Below, one piece after another: positions 9,158-17,553 of a stretch of 64,000 nt of DNA. A model generated the notes under the pieces. It searched no databases and had not been told where the DNA came from. It saw only the letters and a list, made by a program, of their open reading frames with translations. Source of the DNA: Multivorans sp965232105. Lineage in GTDB: Bacteria; Acidobacteriota; Thermoanaerobaculia; Multivoradales; Multivoraceae. Numbering within the stretch: the first letter of the stretch is position 1; each line of letters begins with the position of its first letter. Location: contig OZ246956.1 of NCBI GenBank assembly GCA_965232105.1, positions 3,472,001 to 3,536,000 of the forward strand, written 5' to 3'. The translations under genes and the position numbers were made by a program.

Positions 9158-11368
9158 GTGGGACTGCTGGCGCCTCTCTTTCTGCTCGGCCTCGCCGCGG
9201 TCGCGGTGCCGGTCATCATCCACATGCGTTTGCGTCATCGCAGCCGGATGGTCCCGTTCCCGTCGCTGATGTTCATTTCCAGGGCGCCCTACCGCTCCGT
9301 GCGCCGGCGTCGTCTGCGCGATCTCCTGCTTCTGGCGCTGCGCTGCCTGGCGCTCGCGCTCCTGGCTGTGGCCTTCGCGCGGCCCCTGTTTCAGGGTGAT
9401 GCGGCGGCGAACGCGGCGACGGCCAACCGGCTGACCGTCGTGCTGCTGGACAACTCGTTCAGCATGGGCTTCGGCGGCAGGTGGCAGCGAGCCACCACGG
9501 CGGCAGCCTCGGCGTTCGACGGGATGAGTGCGGTGGATCGCGGGGCTCTGATCGTCTACTCGGATCAGGCCGCGATGGTGGCCGCGCCGACCGCGGACAG
9601 CGCCCTGCTGGCGACGCTGGCCCGGGAGACGGAGCTCGTACCGCGTGCCACGTCCCTTCTGCCCGCGATTCAGGTGGCCCGGGGAGTCCTCGCGGACGCG
9701 GGAAGCGCCGCCGCGCGAGAACTCGTGATCGTCAGCGACTTTCAGCGCTCCTCCTGGGCGCCCGACAACGTGGCGGCATTGCCCCAGGGCGTCGAGCTGC
9801 GTCTGGTCGATGTCCGTTCGGAAGAAGAGGACGAAGTCAATGCGGCGGTCACCGACGTGGTGCTCGACCACGCTCGTGTGCCTTCCGGAGGGGCAGGCGC
9901 CGGCGAAGCGGGAGAGGGCGCCCGGGAACGCGTCGGTATCGCGGCGCGGGTCAGCTATCAGGGGGTCGGCGCCGCGGCCTACCCGGAGCGAGCGCCCGAG
10001 CCCCTGCGGGCGGAAGTCGATCTGCTCTTCGACGGTGAGGTGATCCAGACCCGGGCCGTCGAACTGCCGCTGGACTCCTCGACGATGGTCAGTTTCGCTC
10101 CCGAGGTGCTGGAGCGCGAGCGGACCACGCGGGGCACGGTGCGCCTGCGCGAGGACGCCCTCGCCACGGACAACGAGTTTCACTTCGTCCTGTCGCCCGC
10201 CCACGAGGTCGGCGTCCTGGTCATCGAACCCGGCGGCGACCGGCGGCGCGGCCGGTACCTCGAGGAGGCCCTGTCGCTCGGGCGCCGTCCCTTCCTGCGG
10301 GTGAACCGGGTCCAGGCCTCCGGGTTTCAGCCTGCGATGCTGGAAGGCAAATCCGTCGTCGTGATCAACGACTCGGCGCAGCAGCTTCCCGCCGCGGCGG
10401 ACGCGGCGGTCGTCCGTTTCGTCCGCGAGGGCGGGGGTCTGCTGATCGGAGTCGAGCGCGGCATGAACTCGACCTCCGCCCTGCTCGGGGAGTTCGGCGT
10501 CGAAAGTACGCAACAGGTGGACCGGCTGGCCGGCACACCCGGGGCGCTGGCGTGGTTCGACACCGGCCATCCGGTCTTCGATGTCTTCGCGGCGGCGAGG
10601 AGCGGGGACTTTTCCTCGGCGTCGTTCTTCCGCTACCACCGGCTGGAGACACCCGAGGGTGGAATGCCGATCGCCCTGTTCGACGACGGGGCGCCGGCTC
10701 TGCTCGACCTGATGCCCGCTCGGGCAGAGGACGGGGTCGCCGATGCCGCCTCGGGCCGGGCCGGGCGTGTGCTGGTGCTGCCCACGTCGTTCGACACCTT
10801 CTGGAACACCTTGCCGCTGCAAGCCGTGTTTCTTCCCTTCGTCCATCGTTCGATGCAGTACCTGGCCGGCTACGCGTTGCCCCGTTCGTGGTACCGCGTC
10901 GGCGAGGTCGCCTCGGTCGAGTTGCCCGGCACGGTCGGAAGCGAGGGCGATGGGTACATCTCCGTCGCTCCGTCCGGCAGGGAACGCCGCCTGGGCACGG
11001 GCGGTGGCGATCTGCTACTCGATGTGGAAGAGCCCGGCTTCTACGACTTCCGGGAGGTGCGGGCCGACGTGACTTCCGAGCGTCTGACGCTCGCGGCCAA
11101 CGTGCCGGTGTCGGAGTCGGACCTGGGCGGGCTTGACGTGGATGAGTTCGCGTCCCGCATTCGACCGGATCAGGCCGAGGACGCCGCGGCGTCCTCGGCG
11201 ACGCCGGTGACGGCGGAGGAGCAAGAGCAGCGGCAGCGCCTGTGGTGGTACCTGATTGCGGCGGTGGCGGCGATTCTGGTCGCCGAGGGCCTGTTCGGCA
11301 ACCGCAGGCGACGTGCGACCGCCGCGCCAGTCGTGACAGCATGGGGGCCAACCGGCGAGGAGACGTGA
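9158..11368 (+). CDS. BatA-like membrane protein with VWA domain
   Basis: GTG start seven bases after the DUF58 stop; 736 residues. The first 80 residues are the aerotolerance-regulator (BatA) N-terminus: a hydrophobic segment, an arginine-rich cytoplasmic loop (RRRRLRD) and a second membrane helix. A VWA domain with the metal site DNSFS follows (about 96-100). After it come a variable beta region, an amidotransferase-like stretch (about 350-560) and a C-terminal membrane helix (about 690-712) ending in NRRRR. The architecture mirrors the protein at 150-2465. BatA-type proteins are envelope partners of MoxR. The stop overlaps the ATG of the DUF4175 gene (TGATG). Confidence 0.85.
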   Translation: MGLLAPLFLLGLAAVAVPVIIHMRLRHRSRMVPFPSLMFISRAPYRSVRRRRLRDLLLLALRCLALALLAVAFARPLFQGDAAANAATANRLTVVLLDNSFSMGFGGRWQRATTAAASAFDGMSAVDRGALIVYSDQAAMVAAPTADSALLATLARETELVPRATSLLPAIQVARGVLADAGSAAARELVIVSDFQRSSWAPDNVAALPQGVELRLVDVRSEEEDEVNAAVTDVVLDHARVPSGGAGAGEAGEGARERVGIAARVSYQGVGAAAYPERAPEPLRAEVDLLFDGEVIQTRAVELPLDSSTMVSFAPEVLERERTTRGTVRLREDALATDNEFHFVLSPAHEVGVLVIEPGGDRRRGRYLEEALSLGRRPFLRVNRVQASGFQPAMLEGKSVVVINDSAQQLPAAADAAVVRFVREGGGLLIGVERGMNSTSALLGEFGVESTQQVDRLAGTPGALAWFDTGHPVFDVFAAARSGDFSSASFFRYHRLETPEGGMPIALFDDGAPALLDLMPARAEDGVADAASGRAGRVLVLPTSFDTFWNTLPLQAVFLPFVHRSMQYLAGYALPRSWYRVGEVASVELPGTVGSEGDGYISVAPSGRERRLGTGGGDLLLDVEEPGFYDFREVRADVTSERLTLAANVPVSESDLGGLDVDEFASRIRPDQAEDAAASSATPVTAEEQEQRQRLWWYLIAAVAAILVAEGLFGNRRRRATAAPVVTAWGPTGEET

Positions 11369-14300
11369 TGGCTGCCAGTTTCGATCCCATCTACGACCCG
11401 ACATACGGCGAGCTGATGAGCGTCATCCGGCGGGTACGGGCGCGGTGGCGCACGAAGGTCGCACTGCGCGGACTCGTCATGCTGACAATGGCCGGATTCG
11501 CCGCCTTCGCCACGTCGGTATGGGGCATGGACTACTTCCTCTACAGCGAGGGAGCGGTCCGGATCTTCCGCTGGCTGACCTACGTGGCCCTGATCGCGCT
11601 TGCCGTTCGGCTGCTGGTCGTACCCCTGGCTCAGCGGGTGTCCAGGCAGCAGGTGGCGCTGTACGTCGAAGAGCACGAGCCGACTCTCAAGGCGTCGGTA
11701 CTGAGCGCGGTCGAACTAGGACCGGTGCAGCAAGGTTCGCTCCGCGATGCCGAGCGCGTGTCGCCCGAGCTCCAGCGGCGGGTTCTCGAAGAAGCGATCG
11801 AACGCTGCGAGAACAGCGGCTTCGCCTCGCGGATCGAGCGCGGATCGCTGCGCCGTTTCTCCGTCGCCCTGGCGGGCGTGGCGGGCGCCGGCATGGCCGC
11901 GGTCCTGCTCAGTCCGGCCTTTCTGCAGCACGGCGCCATGCTGCTGTTCACGCCCTGGAAGGCGGCCGCGGCGGACAATCCCTACCAGTTGCGGGTGGGA
12001 CCGGGCAACATGACGGTGGCTCGCGGATCGGACCAGTTGATCAGCGCGGCCGTCCTCGGTTTCGATCCGGACCGCGTCGAGGTCGCGCTCCGGCCGCTGG
12101 ACGCGAGCGGCGACCCGCGGGGCGAGTGGCGGCTGTGGCCGATGAACAGGGTGAGCGCCGAGGTCGACGTGGACGGCGACCTGATGATCGGTGATGTGCG
12201 GGCTACCCACGACTTCATCGCCCTGAACCTGCGCGCGGATACGGACTACTACGTCGACGCCTCGGGGGTGCGTTCCCCGATCTACCGCATCCGGGTCAAG
12301 GATCTGCCGTACGTGGAGCAGATCGACCTGCAGTACCAGTTCCCCGACTTCAGCGGTCTGTCCGACCGGACGGTCGAGGACGGAGGAGACATTGCCGTAC
12401 TCGAGGGTACGCGGGTTCTCTTCAGCATTCTGCCGATCTTCGAGGTGCCGGAGGGACGGCTTCTGATCGAAGGCGAGGAACCGATCGACCTCGGTTCGGG
12501 AGACGGGAGCCTGACGGCGGCCTACAGGATCAGCGGCAACACGTACTACCGCATCGAGTTGATGGACGACGAGGGCCGTTGGCACCGGGCCTCGGCTGAG
12601 TACATGATCACCGCGCTGGAGAATCAGCCTCCGATCGTTCGCTTCACGAATCCCGGCCGCGACATTCAGGTCACCCTGGTCGACGAGGTCTTCGTCGAAG
12701 TGGAAGCCGAGGACGACTACGGCGTGAGTCGACTCGGTATCCGCTACGCGATCAATGGCGGCGAGGAGACGTCGCTGAACCTGCTGGACAGCCGGTCGTC
12801 GATGAAGAAGGTCAGCGCCGCACACACCCTCTTCCTCGAGGAGATGGAACTGGGCATCGGAGATTCGATCTCCTACTACGCCGAGGCCTGGGACCGCGGG
12901 CGCTCGAAGCCGGTGATCAGCGACATCTACTTCCTGGAGATCAGACCCTTCGACCGGAGATACCGGCGCGCCGAACAGGGCGGCGGTGGCGGCATGGGCG
13001 GTGACGGCGGCTTCGACAACACGCTGTCGGTGCAGCAGAAGATGATCATCTCGGCCACCTTCCGCCTGGTCAGGGACGCGGAGGAGTACTCGGACAGGGA
13101 GATGTCCGAGAATCTGACGACGGTCGCCCTGATGCAAGGGCGGCTGCGGGACCAGGTCGGCTCCCTGATCACGCGGATGGGCAATCGCGGCCAGCAGTTG
13201 CTCGGTGACGAAGAGTTCTCGAAGATCATCGAGTTCCTTCAGCAGGCCGCCACCGAGATGGCGGTCGCGCAGAGGGAGCTCGAGGAGGAGCGGCCCGACG
13301 AGGCGATGACGGTGGAGAAGCAGGCCCTGGCGTCGCTGCAGCGCGCGGAATCCGCGTTCCGCGAGTTGACGGTTTCGTTCCAGCAGGGCGGCGGCGGCGG
13401 TGGGGGCGGGAGCCAGCAGCAGCTCTCGGAGGACCTTGCCGACCTCTTCGAACTGGAGCTCGACAAGCTGCGAAATCAGTACGAGACGGTGCAGCGGGGT
13501 GAAGCGGAGCAGACCCAGGCCGAGATCGACGAACTGATGCAGAAGTTGCGCGAGCTGGGACGCCGCCAGCAGCGCGAGAACGAACGCCAGAACCGGCTGC
13601 GCGGCCGCCAGCAACAGGGCGGTGGCGGCGGTGGCAGTCAGCAACAACTGATCGACGAGACCGAGGAACTGGCGCGGCGGCTGGAACGGCTGGCGCGCGA
13701 GCGGCAGCGCTCCGAACTTCAGCAGACGACCCAGGCCTTGCGGGAGGCGGTCGAGCAGATGAAGCGGTCACAGGCCGGTTCCTCCGGCTCGCAGTCCAGC
13801 GCCGGGGCGCAGGGCATCGCGGCGCTGGACAAGCTGCGCGACGCGCGGCGTCTGCTGGACCGCAACCAACGCCAGCAGCTCGGCCGGGACATGGAGGAGC
13901 TCCAGCAGCGAGCGGAGCGCGTATCGCAGATGCAGAGCCGGATCGAGGAGCAGGTCGAAGAGCTGGCGGGACAGGAGGGCGAGGACGGCCGGCGACGGAG
14001 CGACCTGACCGCGCAGGAGCGCGCGGAGTTGATCGAGCGGATCATGGAGCGGAAAGACCGGCTGACCGACGAAGTCGGCGGTTTGGAGGCTCAGCTCAAC
14101 CGGATGACCAGGAGCGCGCGCGAAGAGCAACCCGAGGCGGCGCGCAAGCTGCAGGCGTCGGCCGAACTGATTCGGGACGAGCAGTTGAAGGAGAAGATTC
14201 GCTACTCGAAGGGCGTGCTGGCCGGCCGGGACGCCGAGTTCGCGCGCCTGTTCGAGGGTCAGATCCGCCAGGACATAGACGAGGTGAGGGAGCGGATCGC

Positions 14301-15060
14301 CGAGGCGCAGGCGAGCGTCGGGGAAGGCGGAGGCAACGGTCAGGAGCGGATGCTCGATCAGGCCCGTGATCTGGTGGAGAACATGTCCTCTTTCGAGGCC
14401 CGTCTGCGAGACCGTGCCGATGCCGGCAGGCGGCTCGGCCAGCGTCCCGGGAGTCGCGGTGAACAGGAAGGGCGCCAACAGGACGGCGAGCAGCAAGGCG
14501 GCCAGCAGCAAAGCGGTGAGCAGTCCGGCGGCAAGCAGCAGGGCGGCGAACAGTCCGGCGGTCAGCAGCAGGGTGGCCAGCAGCAGGGCGGTCAGCCGGG
14601 CGATTCCTCACAGCAGGGCGGCGCCCGCAACCAGGAGGGAGGCGGCCGGGATTGGGGTCGTCCCAACCAGTACGGATCGAGCTCCGGCGGCTTCTACCAG
14701 CCCGGCGCCTTCACCACGGAGGATCTGCGACAGGCCGAACGCGAGTTGAGCCAGCGGCGCCAGGACCTGGACGCGCTACGGCGGGAACTCAGGCGGGAAG
14801 GAATGGACACCTCCGACGTGGACCAGCTCCTGCGCCAGATGGGCGATCTCGACCTGCTCGGGCTCAACAAGGATCCGCTGGCCCTCGAGTCCCTGCGCCG
14901 AGACATCGTCGAAGGACTCCGGCAGTTCGAGTACCGCCTCTGGCGCGAACTGCGCGGCGCCGACACGGAACGCGTCTACCTCGGCAACTCCGATCAGGTC
15001 CCTCCCGGCTACCGCGAACTCGTCGACGAGTACTTCCGCAAGCTCGCCAACGACAGCTAG
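11368..15060 (+). CDS. DUF4175 family large membrane protein with coiled coil and Gln/Gly-rich region
   Basis: The start at 11368 overlaps the BatA-like stop and has GAGGAG eight bases upstream; earlier in-frame starts lie within the previous gene. The product is 1230 residues. Three membrane segments occur near residues 30-52, 62-82 and 165-185, followed by a large Ig-like periplasmic part (to about 530). A long charged coiled-coil region follows (about 550-1020), interrupted by glycine runs (QGGGGGGGGS and QQGGGGGG). A repetitive Gln/Gly/Ser segment (about 1030-1095, bases 14458-14650) precedes a helical C-terminus. DUF4175 is a family of unknown biochemical role found next to MoxR/BatA genes. 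It is the last gene of the cluster. Confidence 0.85.
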   Translation: MAASFDPIYDPTYGELMSVIRRVRARWRTKVALRGLVMLTMAGFAAFATSVWGMDYFLYSEGAVRIFRWLTYVALIALAVRLLVVPLAQRVSRQQVALYVEEHEPTLKASVLSAVELGPVQQGSLRDAERVSPELQRRVLEEAIERCENSGFASRIERGSLRRFSVALAGVAGAGMAAVLLSPAFLQHGAMLLFTPWKAAAADNPYQLRVGPGNMTVARGSDQLISAAVLGFDPDRVEVALRPLDASGDPRGEWRLWPMNRVSAEVDVDGDLMIGDVRATHDFIALNLRADTDYYVDASGVRSPIYRIRVKDLPYVEQIDLQYQFPDFSGLSDRTVEDGGDIAVLEGTRVLFSILPIFEVPEGRLLIEGEEPIDLGSGDGSLTAAYRISGNTYYRIELMDDEGRWHRASAEYMITALENQPPIVRFTNPGRDIQVTLVDEVFVEVEAEDDYGVSRLGIRYAINGGEETSLNLLDSRSSMKKVSAAHTLFLEEMELGIGDSISYYAEAWDRGRSKPVISDIYFLEIRPFDRRYRRAEQGGGGGMGGDGGFDNTLSVQQKMIISATFRLVRDAEEYSDREMSENLTTVALMQGRLRDQVGSLITRMGNRGQQLLGDEEFSKIIEFLQQAATEMAVAQRELEEERPDEAMTVEKQALASLQRAESAFRELTVSFQQGGGGGGGGSQQQLSEDLADLFELELDKLRNQYETVQRGEAEQTQAEIDELMQKLRELGRRQQRENERQNRLRGRQQQGGGGGGSQQQLIDETEELARRLERLARERQRSELQQTTQALREAVEQMKRSQAGSSGSQSSAGAQGIAALDKLRDARRLLDRNQRQQLGRDMEELQQRAERVSQMQSRIEEQVEELAGQEGEDGRRRSDLTAQERAELIERIMERKDRLTDEVGGLEAQLNRMTRSAREEQPEAARKLQASAELIRDEQLKEKIRYSKGVLAGRDAEFARLFEGQIRQDIDEVRERIAEAQASVGEGGGNGQERMLDQARDLVENMSSFEARLRDRADAGRRLGQRPGSRGEQEGRQQDGEQQGGQQQSGEQSGGKQQGGEQSGGQQQGGQQQGGQPGDSSQQGGARNQEGGGRDWGRPNQYGSSSGGFYQPGAFTTEDLRQAERELSQRRQDLDALRRELRREGMDTSDVDQLLRQMGDLDLLGLNKDPLALESLRRDIVEGLRQFEYRLWRELRGADTERVYLGNSDQVPPGYRELVDEYFRKLANDS

Positions 15061-15230
15061 CCGCTGCTGCGGCTGCGCGGCGCCGGACCGGCGGCAGGTG
15101 AGCCCGCCCTCCCCTCTCCGATCTCCTCGCGGGCTGGAGGGTGCCGGCGTGGCGTCCTCGTCCGTGCGAGGAGCCTCTTCGGTGGAGACGGCTGTCCAGA
15201 GGTTTCTCAGCCTGTCGCGAGATGCCTCCG

Positions 15231-15632
15231 CTACGGCCGTTCCTTGAACAGGATGTGAGCCGCGAATGCACGCCGATCTCGAACGTCGGCGGCCTCGAGT
15301 CTTCTGATCGTGAGTCGTGCGGTCTGAAGGTGGCCTTCAACATCAGACTTGAAGAAGACCTGTGCCGGATCATAGTCAGCCGTGTGGCGTTCTTTCTGGA
15401 GCACAAGAAAGAGGTCGGCGAAACTCTGTATCTCCTGCGGGAACAGCCGGATCTCGCGCTTCTGCCTGCATGCGTCACGCGCGCGGCCATGGGACAGGGA
15501 TCGGTAGGCCAGGCTCCAACCGCGGGTCCTTCGGTCGGTCTTCCCGACCAGAGTGTCTGCGCAGCAATTGGCCAGACAGTGGAAGAGCGCGTAGTAGACG
15601 GTGCTCACCGCGCGGCGCAGGTGGGTCTGCAA
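15231..15632 (-). CDS. HEPN-domain protein
   Basis: From the TTG at 15632 the product is 133 residues, with RRAVSTVYYALFHCLAN near the start and KERHTADYDP at about 80-89. Both are typical of HEPN proteins that pair with small nucleotidyltransferase-like partners in toxin-antitoxin-type modules. GGGAGG lies a few bases before the TTG. However, the same frame stays open upstream and encodes a plausible first HEPN helix (LKASDLLASAEQQLPSGRGR) overlapping the upstream gene, with no ATG, GTG or TTG; the true start may be non-canonical or use frameshifting. The canonical R-x4-6-H RNase motif is not obvious, so activity is uncertain. The small gene upstream is the expected partner. Confidence 0.65.
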   Translation of the reverse strand: MQTHLRRAVSTVYYALFHCLANCCADTLVGKTDRRTRGWSLAYRSLSHGRARDACRQKREIRLFPQEIQSFADLFLVLQKERHTADYDPAQVFFKSDVEGHLQTARLTIRRLEAADVRDRRAFAAHILFKERP

Positions 15633-15681
15633 CGGCCTCCCGCGACCGGATGGAAGCTGCTGCTCGGCCGATGCCAGAAGA

Positions 15682-16017
15682 TCAGAAGCCTTCAGGACGC
15701 CAGTTTCCCGCGTCAGACGTGGTGACCATGTGGATGCTGGGCGTCACATCCAGATCGCGGTCCCAGAGCATGTCTCGGACTTTTCTACCGCACAGCAGCC
15801 GGCCTTCTGCTTGCTCTAGACCGCCGACATCGCCGTCGTAGATCGCCCAGACGTCGACCACCTCATCCCCGTACCACGACCTGCCGGGCTGTACCCAGAC
15901 GTTCGCAAATCGCAGGCTGGGGAAGATTTCGTGGACAATCCGGTGGACCTCGTCCCTGATGTGGGGCAGTTCTTGGCGGAGTCCCCGGCTGACCTCCTGA
16001 ACCGACTGGCTACTCAC
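15682..16017 (-). CDS. Small HEPN-partner protein, possibly diverged MNT-type nucleotidyltransferase
   Basis: The GTG at 16017 has GGAGG six bases upstream (16024-16028 on the plus strand as CCTCC), which decides the start. The product is 111 residues: an N-terminal helix, a strand-like FANVWVQPG, then GDEVVDVWAIYDGD, a helix (RKVRDMLWDRDLD) and a strand VTPSIHMVTTSD. This beta-beta-alpha-beta order is what minimal nucleotidyltransferases show, but the GSxxxR and DxD catalytic motifs are not present, so it would be an inactive relative (inference). It lies directly upstream of the HEPN gene and its end overlaps the open HEPN frame. No named family is recognised with certainty. Confidence 0.5.
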   Translation of the reverse strand: MSSQSVQEVSRGLRQELPHIRDEVHRIVHEIFPSLRFANVWVQPGRSWYGDEVVDVWAIYDGDVGGLEQAEGRLLCGRKVRDMLWDRDLDVTPSIHMVTTSDAGNWRPEGF

Positions 16018-16326
16018 GTCATTCCTCCCGTCTTGTAGGACGATACCCCTCTGCAACAGAGGCCTCAAGGATCTAGACGGATTGGCTCTCTCGGTTCTCG
16101 TGGGCGGACTCCGGTTGAGATCGGAAGCCGTGCCGGGCGGCGCCCGTGTGGGGTCACGGTCTTGCACGATGTACGACGGCTCCTTCTTGGACTGATCGAA
16201 GCCCGCGATCAGCGGGAGCTGGGCCGGCTCCAGCAGAGACCAGCGAAGTCCTGTCTTCACAGCACTGGGCCAAGCGTTCTATGGCCGCCAGTTGACCGTC
16301 GGAGACTGGTGCTAGGGGCCGCTCGA
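16018..16326. other. 309-bp gap with coding-like fragments
   Basis: No convincing gene was found between the small HEPN-partner gene and the acyl-CoA dehydrogenase stop. On the minus strand two short stretches look coding-like in different frames: one ending LAAIERLAQCCEDRTS, and one reading LPLIAGFDQSKKEPSYIVQD. They may be remnants of a degraded gene, or chance open frames in G+C-rich DNA. The ribosome site for the HEPN-partner gene lies at 16024-16028. Confidence 0.4.
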
Positions 16327-17553
16327 TCAGCTTCCCGTCGGGATGTCGCTGTAGGGAACGTCGCGGTCGACGCGGATCTCGCCGGGAAGGCCGAGGACGC
16401 GTTCAGCGATGATGTTGCGCAGGATCTCGTCGGTGCCGCCGGCGATGCGGAGGCCGGGCGAGTAGAGGTAGGACTGCTGGAACAGGGCGGAGGCCGGCAT
16501 CAGGGAGGGGTCGGTGACCACGCCGCCCATGTCCATCAGGTCGGCGCCGAAGGAGGACACGTTCTGCAGCTTGGACGCGGAGATCACCTTCCCGATCGAG
16601 TTCTCGGGGCCGGGGATCTTCCCCTGCGAGAGTGCGGTCAGGGTGCGTGCCTTGGTGTGCTTCATGCCCATCGATTCGACGTACCAGTCGGCGATCTTCT
16701 CTCGCACCGCAGAGTCCTCGAGTGCGGGCTTGCCGTCGAGCAGGCAGCTCGCGGCCAGCTTCATCACTTCGCGGAAGTCCGGCGGCGGCGCGTCGCCGAC
16801 CGCCAGGCGCTCGTTCATCAGGGTTGCGATCGCTACCTGCCAGCCCTCACCGATCGCGCCGAGCCGCTGGCTGTCGGGCACGCGGACGTTGGTGAAGAAG
16901 ACCTCGTTGAAGTTCGAACCGCCGTTGATCTGCTTGATCGGCTTGATGTCGATACCTGGCGACTTCATGTCGATGAAGAAGAAGGTCAGGCCCTTGTGCT
17001 TGGGAAGGGACGAGTCGTGGCGGGCGACCAGGATGCCGTAGTCCGAGTAGTGAGCGCCCGAGGTCCAGACCTTCTGGCCGTTGACCACCCAGTCGTCGCC
17101 GTCGCGGTGACAGCGGGTCCGTAGCCCGGCGACGTCGGAGCCGGCCGCCGGCTCGGAGAACAACTGGCACCAGACCTCCTGGCCGCGGATCATCGGCGGG
17201 ATGTAGCGCGCCTGCTGCTCCTCGGTGGCGTACTTCGCCATGATCGGGCCGCACATGCCGAGCCCGATACTGAAGAAACCGGACGGGACGTCGAAGCCGG
17301 CCTCCTCCTGGTCGTAGATGATCGTCTCGATCATCGGCCGGCCCTGGCCGCCGTGCTCGGCCGGCCAGTGACGGCAGGCGTAACCGGCCTCAGCCTTCAT
17401 GTTCTGCCACTTCTTGGCCAGAATGAGGCCTTCCTCGGCGTCCAGCCTGCGGCTGACGCTGGGGCGGTCCTTGCGCGGTTCCGCGTTGGCAGTGAGCCAG
17501 GACCGGACCTCGCTGCGGAACGTGGCCTGTTCGGGGGTGTCGTTGAAGTCCAT
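16327..17553 (-). CDS. Acyl-CoA dehydrogenase family protein
   Basis: This 408-residue FAD flavoprotein starts at an ATG overlapping the stop of the upstream acyl-CoA dehydrogenase (ATGA), which fixes the start over an earlier in-frame one. It has the family pattern: N-terminal helical domain, FSEPAAGSDVAG (substrate/FAD signature, about 128-139), VNGQKVWTSGAHYSDY (about 152-167), and a C-terminal helical domain with AGGTDEILRNIIAERVLGLP. It oxidises acyl-CoA thioesters to enoyl-CoA, passing electrons to ETF. The tightly coupled second gene suggests a heteromeric enzyme, as known for actinobacterial FadE pairs acting on steroid or branched side chains; the substrate here is unknown. Confidence 0.9.
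   Translation of the reverse strand: MDFNDTPEQATFRSEVRSWLTANAEPRKDRPSVSRRLDAEEGLILAKKWQNMKAEAGYACRHWPAEHGGQGRPMIETIIYDQEEAGFDVPSGFFSIGLGMCGPIMAKYATEEQQARYIPPMIRGQEVWCQLFSEPAAGSDVAGLRTRCHRDGDDWVVNGQKVWTSGAHYSDYGILVARHDSSLPKHKGLTFFFIDMKSPGIDIKPIKQINGGSNFNEVFFTNVRVPDSQRLGAIGEGWQVAIATLMNERLAVGDAPPPDFREVMKLAASCLLDGKPALEDSAVREKIADWYVESMGMKHTKARTLTALSQGKIPGPENSIGKVISASKLQNVSSFGADLMDMGGVVTDPSLMPASALFQQSYLYSPGLRIAGGTDEILRNIIAERVLGLPGEIRVDRDVPYSDIPTGS

Noticed and set aside
8972..10846. Minus-strand open frame opposite the DUF58 and BatA-like genes
   Set aside because: Antisense shadow spanning two well-supported genes.
14458..14650. Short repeats resembling an array
   Set aside because: They are in-frame Gln/Gly/Ser codon repeats within DUF4175, with irregular units and no spacers, so not a CRISPR array.
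15061..15230. Possible terminator after the DUF4175 gene
   Set aside because: Only a 5-bp stem (GCCGC with GCGGC) near 15060-15073 and no T-run, too weak to call.
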